DNA of 64,000 bases from Rhizophagus irregularis (Eukaryota; Glomeromycota; Glomeromycetes; Glomerales; Glomeraceae). Below are positions 45,691 to 56,949 of the stretch, in pieces. The notes beneath the pieces were generated by a model. That model did not search any database. It worked only from the letters and a program-made list of their open reading frames with translations, and was not told where the DNA came from. The translations under genes were made by a program, and so were the position numbers. The first letter of the stretch is position 1. Each line of letters starts with the position of its first letter. The stretch lies in NCBI RefSeq assembly GCF_026210795.1, contig NC_089443.1, positions 2,914,001-2,978,000 on the forward strand, read 5' to 3'.

Positions 45691-47226
45691 TTAAATCATA
45701 TCAAACCAACAACTGCTTTCTTCTTCTTCAATTTCCTCAAATTCATCATCAAAATCCTCAAAATTAAAGTCTTCAAAATCTTCAAAGTCTTGCCCCGTTA
45801 TCTTCCGATCTTGTTGAGATGATGATCCTTCAGAAAATATTTCCTCATTATTTGATTTTTTATCAATAATTCGGTTAATTTGTTCCCAAAGAGTTGGCGG
45901 AGGTCTTTGATCTGAAGTAGGATCCTCGCTAGGAGAAGTAAAAATTCCTTTAGAAAATCTTTGTTGAACCCATCTCTCCAAAGCCAATCTTTTTCCAGAT
46001 TCAGAATCAACTCTCCTAGTTGATATCGTTCTTGGTCTACCAAAATAACGACGCCACGGCATATCAAATCGGTCAATGAACATACCATCTTCCCAATCAA
46101 TATCATTCAAATAATCATTATTATAAACGTATCTCAAATTATCATAATCAGTGTATTTGAAAAACCAATTCATTTCCGTCATAATTTGAACAATTCTATC
46201 AGGATCACCAATCCCATGTTCAATAAAACTATTACAAAGACGTGAATCTGAACGAAGAGAAAGACCATGTTCTTTGAGCTTGGAGGTAAGAAGATTACGA
46301 CGATCATTTTCTTCACGTTCCATTTTTTTACTATTCAATCGAGTATTACAATTTCTACAGAGGTTATGTCTCAGAATTAACTTTGAAGTAGACGAATTAG
46401 GTTTATCAAGACTTTTGGTGGTAGACATATTTACATGTTCAACAGAAGTTGACAAATCAGAAGTTGTATTTGATTGAGAGAAAGTTGTTAAATCTTGTGA
46501 AGATGAAGCTACGCTAATTGATAAAGAAGAAAGGTCGGATGCTCCAAATAGATTACTTTTTTCGCAAAGTTCGTTCTTGTTATCAGTGGATTCCATGTCG
46601 ATATTTTCGTCAGAAATATCTTTTTCAACCAATTTAATTGGATTTCTGAGAACATTAGGATTCTCAACGAAGTGTTTCTCAAAAACACAAAATTCGTGAT
46701 TAACATTCTCCGCATTAAAAATTGGATACCAATCAATTTTTTCGCTAATACAAAATTTTGCAATTTCGTAACTATTGGTTATCACTGTTTGAATATTTAA
46801 TCTTTCTATCGCATTAGATTTCCTAAAACATAAACTACAAAAATTTTGATTTCTCCATTCTCTTTCAACGACTGATTTATAAGTTTTATACTTCCAAGCT
46901 CTGGGCTTTGGTGGAGGTAAATCCATTTTATAGGTAAGATGACGCCAATAAAGATGAGTATCAGCTGCTGCCTTCCATGATTTACAAACTTGAGCTACTC
47001 GCGTAAAATGTACCGGATGTTCAACCAAGTTGCTGAATATCTGACAGAGTGTCTCTTGAGGTAATCTCATGGCAATTGGAAGATCAGATGAGAGCGCTAT
47101 TGGAGTTGATTTAACCGGTTCTTTTCCTTTACGACGTGTAGTAGTAGTTTTTTGGCGTTTACGATTTGACATTTTAGTATCAATTTTGAGATCATTTTCT
47201 AGAGATGATTTTTGATCCATTTTCAA
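45691..47226 (-). CDS. F-box protein with two CxxC pairs
   Basis: An intronless 511-residue frame. A basic N-terminus (KRQKTTTTRRKGKEP) suggests nuclear localisation. The F-box lies at about residues 53-98 (MRLPQETLCQIFSNLVEHPV, VAQVCKSWKAAADTHLYWRH). Two CxxC pairs follow, FCSLCF (about 134) and LCRNCN (about 293), which could form one zinc site across a long Ser/Thr-rich insert. The C-terminal part has WRRYFGRPRTIS and a helical WVQQRF stretch and ends in a strongly acidic Glu/Asp/Phe tail. Expected role: substrate adaptor of an SCF ubiquitin ligase. The substrate and subfamily are unknown. Confidence 0.78.
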   Translation of the reverse strand: MKMDQKSSLENDLKIDTKMSNRKRQKTTTTRRKGKEPVKSTPIALSSDLPIAMRLPQETLCQIFSNLVEHPVHFTRVAQVCKSWKAAADTHLYWRHLTYKMDLPPPKPRAWKYKTYKSVVEREWRNQNFCSLCFRKSNAIERLNIQTVITNSYEIAKFCISEKIDWYPIFNAENVNHEFCVFEKHFVENPNVLRNPIKLVEKDISDENIDMESTDNKNELCEKSNLFGASDLSSLSISVASSSQDLTTFSQSNTTSDLSTSVEHVNMSTTKSLDKPNSSTSKLILRHNLCRNCNTRLNSKKMEREENDRRNLLTSKLKEHGLSLRSDSRLCNSFIEHGIGDPDRIVQIMTEMNWFFKYTDYDNLRYVYNNDYLNDIDWEDGMFIDRFDMPWRRYFGRPRTISTRRVDSESGKRLALERWVQQRFSKGIFTSPSEDPTSDQRPPPTLWEQINRIIDKKSNNEEIFSEGSSSQQDRKITGQDFEDFEDFNFEDFDDEFEEIEEEESSCWFDMI

Positions 47227-48303
47227 CCTGTTTAAATGAGGATAAAAAAAGGACAGAAAGTATTGTAAAATTAAATTTGATAAGTTATTGATTTGATTAA
47301 GAATTAAATTGTGTATTTATGAGATAAAGTCTATCAAAAAAGAAAGAAAAAATAAAAAATAAATTAAAAATGTATATAAATGATAAAAAAAAAAATCTCG
47401 CGTACTTTTGTAAAAAAAAAAGAAAAATATATATATATATATAATTATTATAAGAACTTTTATACTCGACTTTTTATATAAAAGAAAAAAAAATCGAAAA
47501 AAGTTTTGTCTTAATAAAATCAAAATACTACATATATATAATATAATTAATATTATGAATAATTTCAAACCAGGTGATTAAATATTATCAATATCATTGA
47601 AATATCGAGTAATAATTATATCGATTTTTTTATTATGATAATATACATATTATTAATACAATACTATTGATTATAATAAATCAAAGGGTGTCGGCTAAAG
47701 AAGTTTTAATAAAAAATAATAAGTTTACGATATAGCGATATAGAAGAGACTATATACCTTATATAGCTTATACTGTATATCTATTCTGGTGTCTTATACT
47801 CGAAAAGACGAAAAGTGTGTAATAATAATAATTACAATTATTTTTGCCGCGTTTTTTTGTCAACAGTCTTTCAAAAAGAGCAAAAAATAATCTTATTTAT
47901 AGTTGTTCTCATTATGATATTTCTACGCAATATACTTCAGAAAGGTTCACTTACTATACTAAACTTCTTTTGAAGTAATTGCTGCGCCATCACCGATACT
48001 TCTCCTTGTGTCACAATATCATATTTCACATTATTCTTTTTATAAGGAAGAAACGATTAACAATAACAAATAAAGCTAAATTAATTGATCTTTAATAATA
48101 GCTTATTTCTGTTTGAAACTAATCCATCCTATTTATGTCTAACTCACACAATCTTTTATGATAGATAATATGTTAAACCGCGTTTTTTTTTGTATATAAT
48201 CATGAATATTTATTATTTTAAAAAATTTAAAATAAATATACAATCAAACAAACAAATAAATAAATAAATAATTGTACAGAAACCAAACCAAACCACTTAA
48301 TAT
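47227..48303. other. Intergenic with AT microsatellites
   Basis: About 1.1 kb, with an (AT)n tract at 47430-47444. A short Tyr/Phe-rich frame (47317-47568, minus) is low-complexity noise. No gene. Confidence 0.4.
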
Positions 48304-50191
48304 TTATAAATTAATAGGGGATAAATAAGCGAAAACGGCAAATAATAATACTGTATATACGAGAAGTTCCGAGGGTCTAAAAAAAAGAAGTTTTCAAGTA
48401 AATTAACGCGTTATTATTTCTTAATTTAATTTTATTTAATTTACTTACGATCTACGTGTAGTTTTTATTTTTAATTCACGTTTGATACTTGGTACGATAC
48501 CAATATTTTCCCATTTTTGAATTTCTTTATGATATTCTTTTAAAGGGCCAAATTCTCCTTTAGTATTTATGCAACTGAAAGAGGAAGGGGGAAGTGGTTC
48601 GTTAATAGCGTTTGTCACTTTATTTATGAATTCGACTGTACGTTCATACGATTTTGTAGTACAGGGATGATCAAACATCTAAAGTAAAAAAACGGAAGAA
48701 TTTTTTTTTAAAAAAAAACACAATAACTTTTATTGTAAACTAAAACTAATATTTTATCTTACTTGGAATACATGAGGCATTTCTTCATATACTTCTAGTG
48801 TAGTATTTGTCGGAGCTTGGAATGGAGATTTTTCAAATTTACCAGCATTATAAGATGGACCTTTATATTTAGCTGGTTCAGCAGATCTATGAGCAAGATA
48901 AATTGCTTCATCTCGCAATCTCTCACTATCTCCTGCTACCTGTATTATTCATATAAATTTTTTTCAGTACGAAAATTTCTTAATAAAGATCACATGTTAC
49001 TTATCCTTACCAGTAATAAAGGAGGCAAACCGCCTAAGCTCTCAGCTAACATTGGACTAACGTATGGAATTGCCAAACCTTCATTAGGTGCATACATTTG
49101 TATTCTTCCTTCAGGTCTATCAAAAGAATCATGCCAAATTTTGGGACCAATATTTTGTTTCTTAATTTTTGCTGTGAGGGCAGCAGCTTTTTCTTTATAT
49201 TCAATTTCAACTTGAGATTCTTTGTGAATAAAACTCTTCGAAGGTTTTGGAATATAGTCGCAACATTCTTCATCTAACATTGAAGGCATACTAACTGTAA
49301 GGTCAACCCATGGACTCTGTAATGTGGCGCAACATAATCATGTGAATAATTAGTAATTCAATAATATAAAAAAACTAAACCTTATTTATTTACCCAACCG
49401 ATGATACCAGCGCATGATGGTAAACCAGCGTCACGTATAGCGAGAGCAAGAGCCATGCTTAAACCTCCCCCAGCACTATCACCAAAAATTACAATATTTT
49501 TTGGATTTAAAGGTTCAAATCCCGCATCTTTTGGAGGATTTAAGAGGTACAAATAAGCAGCCAATGCATCTTGTAGTCCGGCGGGAAATTGATTTTGAGG
49601 TGCAAGCCGATAATCGATTACTACATAAATAATTTAATTAGGTAAAATGTTGATTTATTGGAAATTTTATTCTTTTAAGTTTGACTTACTTAAAACTCTT
49701 GCGTTTGCTTTTTTGGCAAAAGAACATGTAATATTACGATGAGAACCTTTACTACATAAATAATAAGCTCCACCGTGTAAATACAAAATAGTTTTCCTAA
49801 TTTCTCTTTTTTCCCACTCATCATTAGGAACTTGAACCCATTCAGAAATAATTCCATCCTCTTTTAAATCTTTCCATTCAGTATCTAAAACATGTTCATA
49901 AGGTTTCAAAATCTTCTCAAGATGAGCTTGAGCTTCGTATCGATATTTATTGTTTATCTTGATTTCGTTTGCCATCATGCCAGCTAATACGGGAACAGGA
50001 CGAGCACTCCCAATTTGCATTTCTTCAATTGTCTGACTCTCGGTATTCTCGAGAATTGATTTAAGCATTATCATAGCTAAATGATTTTTTAAATTCCAAG
50101 AAGGTTTCGGTGGTCCATTGAGATAATGTTTTATTGTTGTAGAAATTAATAATGGGGTTTTTGGCACTACGAGTTTTACAAAATTGGCCAT
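48304..50191 (-). CDS. Alpha/beta-hydrolase (HSL/steryl-deacetylase-like), copy 1, tail-anchored
   Basis: Exons 49690-50191, 49394-49620, 49011-49316, 48763-48939, 48449-48678 and 48304-48376 give 504 residues, in frame. It belongs to the hormone-sensitive-lipase group: oxyanion motif HGGA (139-142, where HGGG is usual), catalytic Ser216 in GDSAGG, acidic residues in AGDSERLRDEA (349/355) and His401 in MPHVFQ. The last exon adds PSELLVYTVLLFAVFAYL, a C-terminal membrane helix with almost nothing after it, as in tail-anchored proteins. Stopping at the in-frame TAA after TTRRS would lose this helix; the same donor and an equivalent exon in copy 2 support splicing. The family hydrolyses lipid or steryl esters. 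A very similar inverted paralogue lies at 62100-63983. Confidence 0.9.
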
Positions 50192-52773
50192 TTTCAATGT
50201 TGTAAAAACTAAAATGCTAAAGATTCGGTATAAATAATGGTTCTATTTATAAAAAATCTTACGGAAAAACAATCGGCCCATTTATTATTCCAATATGACA
50301 ATTTAGATTTTGGTATCACCACTTATCAAATCCTCATTAAAAAATTTAATTAATATATATTATAATACCTAAATAAAGTACTTCATTGTTTTAAAAGTCT
50401 TAACTTGAAGTCGAAAGCCGAATCAATCGCAAAAAAAAAACCTTTTCATATAATAAGCTAATTCTTTGTAGCTAAATTTTATCAAGATGTATCTTGCATT
50501 GGCTAATCTTAAATTTAATGTTCAACCATCGGATAATTTTTCAATCGACACCCGTTATGTATGACACATTTCTCATATGTTAGTGATAACTTTAAAACTA
50601 TTTACATTTTTCTAAACCTCCTTATTGTTTTATTAAAAAAAAGCTGTTTTTAGTTAAATTTTGCGTATGTAAAATAATCTAGGATTAAAATGAAAATAAT
50701 AATTTTTACTATTTACTATTTAACATATTTAATTATAATTTTTTAACCGATGTGGACAAAATCCCGACATCCATTTTCCCGACAGGATACATTAGTTTTA
50801 CTGTAATGCTGGTCAAAGTTGTCGGGAAAATGTCTTGTCGGGAAATCGTATGTCGGGAAATCGTGGTGTAACCTTTTTTAACAAAATAGCTATTTAAATA
50901 AAAATTAATATTTCGGCTTGCTTAATATATTATTGTATTTACCTCTAGATTTCTTGAAATTAGGTTTATTATTGCAAGTTTATTTTGAATATTTTAGAAT
51001 AATTTTAATTTATATTTGTACTAAATATTTATGCTATATACTTTTTATCATCATTATAAGTCATTACTTTATAATTATATTTAAAATTCTCTAAAAAGAA
51101 AAATTAATTTGGTAAGTATAGCATGTATTTATATAAGAAAATCTAATTTTTGATACAATATTATATATAATAATTTTGATATATTATAAAAAATATAATT
51201 TCTAAATAGATTTATAGGAATACTTTTACTAAATCAAAAAATCCTATATGAAAATTAATATATTAATCCATTTTCTTTACTTTTAAATTAAATTTAACCA
51301 TCTATTGTTAAGATCAAAAAAAAATTTCAATACAGAATTGAAAAAAAATCTCAAATAAAGCAACTTCATAATAATTAATATCAGAATTATTTTATTATTA
51401 AGTAGAACACAATTTTATAAAATTGTTTTCTACTTGTGCCAAATTGAAATCTAGTACTTTATAGGTAAATTGAGTTCTTCTTAAAGGTAAACTGCTGAAT
51501 TCTTCTTATAAGTAAACTATGCAGGTAGCTTTCAATCTGATATACATCCTTTTATTTATCCTGTTTATTATTTAATTGTTTATTACTTTCAAAAATGATT
51601 ACACTTTAGAAGCTTTCAATCAAATATATAAGTATATTTGAAATAGTTTGTAGTATATTTCCAGTAAAATTAAAAAGTCATTGTCAAAATATTATGCCAT
51701 TAGCAAAATCAATTACATCAATTAAATTATATTAATAAAATATATAAAATATAGTAAATTACAACATTATATTACATCTGAAATAATTCAAAAAATTAAT
51801 TCTGCTGATAAGTATAATTTGTAAAATAATTGCTTATATGGGCTTAAGTCTTAAGAAGTAAATTGGCCACTTTTCTACTTTATTTATTTACAAAAAAAAG
51901 TTTCAGAAAATCTGATAAATAACTGAAAAGACATTTCTGCTGTAATCAGTCATATAAAAAGTCTATTGCCTTTCTAGAATATACTAACTGTACTATAAAA
52001 TCATTAGAGCTATATAATTTTGTAATTTCAAAAATGATTAGTTTAAAGAATTTCACTATTAGTAATTATTATTTTGCTAGAAATTGAATTTGAAAATCCA
52101 AATAATTTCCATTTAAATAGTTTCAATAAATGGATTTCATTTTGCCAATATGAAATTTAAAAACTCAAGTAATATTTAACTTGATAACTAAAAGTAATTA
52201 AAGTTTATTTTTACTTACTAATATTTAAAATCTAAGTGATATTCAGATTAATGTTTAAGAGTTATTAAAATCTATTTTAATCTGCTAACATAAAATTTAA
52301 AAATCCAAGTATTTTTTTTTAAAAGTTTAAAAAAAGTATTATTAGTAAAAAATCTATTGATAATTAAATTGGTAATAATTTTATATAACTTTTTAGAATT
52401 TAAAAGTTGGTTTATTGCTTTTTAGTTTACTGTTTCCAGTGGCTTTAATATCATTAATTAAAAAAATTAAAAGAAAAAATATAAATTATATTTTAAAACA
52501 AAGTAGAAAAAAAAATAAGAATCTATATTTTTCTAATGATACTAAAAATATCTGTTTAAATTTGTTGGATTTTATTTAAAAGTTTAAAGAATTATATAAA
52601 ATTAATATTAGGTTATTATTAATTTCATAATTAGTAAATTTTTTACTAGCATTAGACTATAATATTATTTAAAATTGATTGAATTTCACTTAAAATTCCA
52701 AGAAGTGAATAAACTATCCTAGAAAAGTAAAAAAGTAAAATTCAAAAATTATTGCAATTTCTAAAACTATATA
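50192..52773. other. AT-rich region with one arm of a large inverted repeat
   Basis: No gene is seen. Positions 50765-50865 carry inverted and direct copies of TGTCGGGAAAAT-type words (TTTTCCCGACA, GTTGTCGGGAAAATG, TGTCGGGAAATCG), a probable small MITE remnant. From about 51390 to 52110 the sequence matches, in inverted orientation, 59430-59965; for example GTAAAATAATTGCTTATATG against GTAAAATAATTACTTACATG. This is the left arm of a large inverted repeat. Confidence 0.55.
51390..52110 (+). repeat. Left arm of a large inverted repeat
   Basis: Collinear, diverged similarity with the complement of 59430-59965 at several points: ACACAATTTTATAAAATTG, AAGTAAATTGGCCACTTTT, AGTAATTATTATTTT followed by AAATTTGAAAAT. 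Similarity fades outside about 51390. Either the terminal repeat of an 8.6-kb element or part of a segmental inversion. Confidence 0.55.
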
Positions 52774-54190
52774 CAGTCAACTCCCTCTATAGTCACTCCC
52801 GTTATAGTCACATTCTACTATATAGTCACACCAGTTGAATGTTCAAAACACTTTATTATTAAAATCTATCCTATATAGTCACAATCTATCTATAGTCACT
52901 ATCACACCTATCCTCAAAAATCTTATATTAAAAAGAACCGTTTATAATCACAGTTATATAAAGAATATATTAAATAACTTGGCATCTAATAATCGTACAA
53001 AGATGTATCATAGCTTGTTAGAATCGTCTCACTCCGAGACGAATCGAACGTGCAACTTTTATCCTTTTCCGTACAAACAGTCTTATGACTTTATCTTTTA
53101 TTTATACTTTGAACTTCGAAAATATAATCGAACAATATTACAAAAATAAGAAAATAAACTAATAAAAAATAAAAAGAGTAGTTTCACGATTCATACAAGT
53201 AAAGAAATCTAAACTAAAATAAAATTAAAGCAAAGAAAAACTGAACTATTACAGAATCGCATACCCCAACTTTACCCAAAGGCCAGTGTGAGTCAACTAT
53301 CCAACATCCAAAAATCCAGTCCGTTACCAGAAAGAAATCCTAAGAGGTTGAACTGTTAAGCGGCGCAGAAAATCCAAGTGCGAGATCCAAGATCCACCCC
53401 GAATTATAGAAGAGGATATCCAAGAAATCCAGGAATCCTGAGAGACTGACGCCAAAGAAGAGTTGTGTTGTTGTAAAGAAGTAGTATTAGGAGAAGAATT
53501 TGTAGATGGGAGTTTTATCCTTTTCCAATCACTGGCTAACGAGTTATTCAACAAAATGTTAAACATCGGCATTATAATATTTTTTGATTTACGTTTACTG
53601 CGCCATTTAACAATTTGCTAGAATTCTCGGTACCTAGTGATTGTAAAAAGACGATTTATAGCTCGTTGGAATCGCCTCATCAAGACGAATCGAATGGTGG
53701 TAAGCTCATCTCTCTGTATCAATATTGACGGAGTTATTACTTAAAAACCATTTAATATTTTTTAATTTCGGAAATTGATCTGGTGATTGGATTTCGATGT
53801 ATCTTATACCATTAGATTCGTCTCATCAAGACGAATCGAATGGTAGTAAGATCGTCTTTCTAGGATCAATATTGACAGAGTTATTACACAAAAACCATTA
53901 ATATTTTTTTAATTTCGGAAATTAATCTAGTGATTGGATTTCGACGTATTTTATACCATTAGAACCGTCTCATCAAGACGAATCGAATGGCGGTAAGATC
54001 ATCTCTCTACGATTAATATTGGCGAAGTTACGATACAATAAAGTTTTAAGTATAATTCTGGCTAAAATTATGTTAATTTTTGGCCGGAATTATGATATAC
54101 AAATATAAGAAATTTTTTATATAGTCACATCTCTTTATAATCACCAAATATGGACTGTCCCAAATGTGTGACTATAAAGAGAGTTGACTG
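52774..54190. mobile_element. Pogo/Tc1-like 1.4-kb element with four hairpin boxes
   Basis: Ends CAGTCAACTCCCTCTATAGT (left) and, in reverse, CAGTCAACTCTCTTTATAGT (right), each next to TA. Internal GTCAC and TATAGTCAC words repeat near both ends. Four copies of the GACGAATC hairpin box lie at about 53007, 53657, 53809 and 53955, three of them in near-tandem units of about 150 bp. Two short frames (52835-53149 plus, 53324-53572 minus) do not resemble a pogo transposase well enough to call. Confidence 0.7.
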
Positions 54191-54410
54191 TAATTTCAAA
54201 AACTAATACTAATACTAATATACATTATATTTGTTTATTTCTGACTTATACAGGTCATTATATAAATATTTGAAAGTATATTATTTGTTATATTAACTAG
54301 TTTTTTCTAATGGTAATATTTTTATAAAATCCCAAATAATACTATCACAGCTTACAAATAAATTTTAAGTAAAAATACATTTTATAATATAATTCTGTTA
54401 ATATTGAAAT

Positions 54411-54611
54411 CACACGTCAAATGACCAAAAACAGGCAAAAAAAATGGCGCAAATTGCATAAACTATTTGCAAATTTGCATAAACTATTTACAAATAGTAT
54501 AGGTTAATTCGCAAATAGCAAAAAACAGCCAAAAATAGCCAAAAATAGCCAAAAATAGCCACTGCTTTTTGTGCCATTTTTTTTTGCCAATTTTTAGCAT
54601 TTTGACCTGTG
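54411..54611. mobile_element. Small MITE with CACAGGTCAAAATG-type ends
   Basis: Left CACACGTCAAATGACCAAAA; right in reverse CACAGGTCAAAATGCTAAAA. The centre repeats AAATAGCCAAA and AACTATTTGCAAAT. 201 bp, related at its tips to the elements at 4078 and 54671. Confidence 0.55.
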
Positions 54612-54670
54612 AATTAGAAATATGATTTTACTATTATTAGAATCCTCTATTGAAATAAATTAGGATCCCA

Positions 54671-54828
54671 CACAGGTCAAAAAGTGAAAAAATCAGGCAT
54701 CAATCAGTCACCAATTAGTCACCAATCAGGATACCTGATTGGTAACAGATGGCGAAATCCAAGCAGTCACCAATCGATATCCCGATTCGGGCGACGATTG
54801 ACGCCTAATTTTCACTTTTCGACCTGTA
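54671..54828. mobile_element. Short relative of the 4.1-kb foldback element
   Basis: Ends CACAGGTCAAAAAGTGAAAA and, in reverse, TACAGGTCGAAAAGTGAAAA. It shares CAATCAGTCACCAAT and CCTGATTGGT words with the foldback at 4078-4614 but is only 158 bp and lacks the hairpin box. Confidence 0.65.
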
Positions 54829-54874
54829 CCACTTACTTATAATAAAGGTTACTATAAAAAATTGTCCTTTTACT

Positions 54875-55176
54875 AGGATCCCAGAAAATTAATATAAAGG
54901 TCATAAAGAACTTTTGGCCAAAAACACCACTTTTCGCCAAAACTCAAAAAATCGTATTTTATAAATATCTCAGCATCTAGTAATTCAATTTTAATGAATT
55001 TTTTTTTATTTTGTAGCCCTCATTCAAATATACAATTTTAAAAAAAAGTTTATCAAAATTGGACTACTGGATGCTGAGATATTTACAAAAAATGATTTTA
55101 TTTTTTGAGTCTTAAAAAATGGGCCAATTCACCAAAAGTGTAACTTATGACCTGTATTAAAGAATTCTGGAGTCCT
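54875..55176. mobile_element. AGGATYC-ended MITE with CAGCATC inner arms
   Basis: Left AGGATCCCAGAAAATTAATA; right in reverse AGGACTCCAGAATTCTTTAA. Both continue to AGGTCATAA and CTTTTGG. The inner inverted arms ATATCTCAGCATCTAGTA and GATGCTGAGATATTTAC resemble the interior of the 57464-57754 element, so the two are copies of one subfamily. Confidence 0.65.
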
Positions 55177-56940
55177 GTAAGTAAAGTTCTGATAAATCTA
55201 ATAATATAAATTTTACTAAAATCAAATTACTAGTTATGTTAAAATAGGAGATATATAAAATAATAAAATTTTAAAAATACTAACTTTTGAAAAATTTAAT
55301 ATAAATTCTAAGCAAATTCAAATATGAGTTATATTAATATTATTCAGAATCCTATTTTATATATAATATTTTTTAGAGTGAATTTATTTACCGCACTCTG
55401 CGTTACAAAGCATCCTTCCTTTTTTGTAAATTATTTATATCAATTTTTAGTTTATACATCACATTCCTTTTAAAATGGCAAATAATAAACATAAAAATAT
55501 ATATAAATTTGTAACGCAGGGTGTAGTGAATACATTATTTCTATTTTTTATATATATGTTATAAAATTATACATAGAAAATTTTAATTTACTATATTCTT
55601 TACAAAAAATTTATTTAGAATTCTAATAGATTATACATTTCTTTTGCTAATAACATTTTTGATTGCAAATTTTTTCTATTTTAAGAATGAATTTTGCTAA
55701 TTTGCTTTTCAAATGAAATTATCCAGATGATTTCACTCATATATAAATTTATTAAAATCAGGTAATTTCACCCATAATAAATCATGTATAAATATTTTTA
55801 TTTTTATTTACATATAAAAATAAATTTTATAAACATTTATTGTGAATAGAAAAATCTATAATTATATTACATTATATATATAGTTTATATAATAACCTTT
55901 GATATCATTATTAAAGTTAAAAATAATTGAAATTATACTGAAATTATAATGAATTAAAGATAAAATTAAATGAAATTAAATGAATTCAGAAATAAAAATA
56001 TACAAGGTTAAAATAAACTAAAACTAAAAAGAAGATAAATGAATAATCAAAATTGTAATAAAACTAAATCAAACATAAGTAAAAATGAAATTGTATAAAG
56101 AAAATAAAAATCCTAAATTACTCAAAAAGAAACCCAAAAAAGAAATTTAAAGAAAAAATCAAAAAACTTAAAAAAAAAAACACGAAAAGAAATTCAAAGA
56201 AAAACAAAAAAAAATCTAAAGAAAAAGTTCAAAGAAAAATCCAGCCAAAATAGAAGAAACCCAAATGAAAAATAAAACTGGTTAGTTACTGTAAAGAAAC
56301 TAGATTTCCAAAATTCTGAAAAACTTGAAACTTACCATTTACTACATTTACTAGGATACCGAAGTTGAAAATCTACAAAAAGAAAATGGATACAAAAAGA
56401 AAATGGATAAATAAGAAACAATAGCAAATAAAAAAGTAAACAAATATTATAAAAAAAAAGCTTATCTTTAAAAGTCTAAAAAAAAAGAAAAAGCATTAAA
56501 AAATATTAAAAAACATTAAAAGACATTAAAAATGTTAAAGGTTGCCTAAAAATATTAAAGAATATTAAAATTTGTTATCTGATAAACAAATAACTGATAA
56601 CAAAAAAATAATCAGGTAATATCACCTACATTTTTTTTTTATTTATAGTTTATTAATTATGACATGGCTTTATATATATAAGATGATTATCATTATAATA
56701 CATGAAAATAGATCAACAATCCTCGATGTGCAATGAGAGATCATTAATAGACTTTGGTACAAATGTACCATCGCACCAAAAAGAAAAATAAACATGAGAA
56801 AAAAAACAATTAAAAAAAAAATAAAAAGTCTCACGTAAAAAGCGATAACAAAATTAGGAATGTAAAATAATAAGGAAACAGTCAGTAATGAAGCCACTTT
56901 ATAACAACTATACTTCTAAAGCTAAGATCATCTGAACATT
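55177..56940. other. AT-rich sequence, no gene
   Basis: Apart from the MITE at 55388, this is low-complexity A-rich sequence (AAAGAAAAA words at 56100-56260, ATTAAAAAACATTAAAAG at 56490-56570). AGGTAATTTCACCC (55763) and AGGTAATATCACCTAC (56613) recur in variant form near 58815, possibly part of one old element. Confidence 0.35.
55388..55533. mobile_element. 146-bp MITE with TGCGTTACAAA arms
   Basis: TTACCGCACTCTGCGTTACA (left) pairs with the complement of GTAACGCAGGGTGTAGTGAA (right). AT-rich centre, no coding content. Confidence 0.6.
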
Positions 56941-56949
56941 TTTTAGAAC

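Noticed and set aside
48817-49215. Plus-strand 132-codon frame antisense to hydrolase copy 1, with a counterpart in copy 2
   Set aside because: The conservation follows from the conserved coding strand; the frame crosses an intron and resembles no protein.
48990-49289. Minus-strand frame starting MPSMLDEECC as a separate gene
   Set aside because: It is exon 3 of hydrolase copy 1; the Met is internal to SPWVDLTVSMPSMLD.
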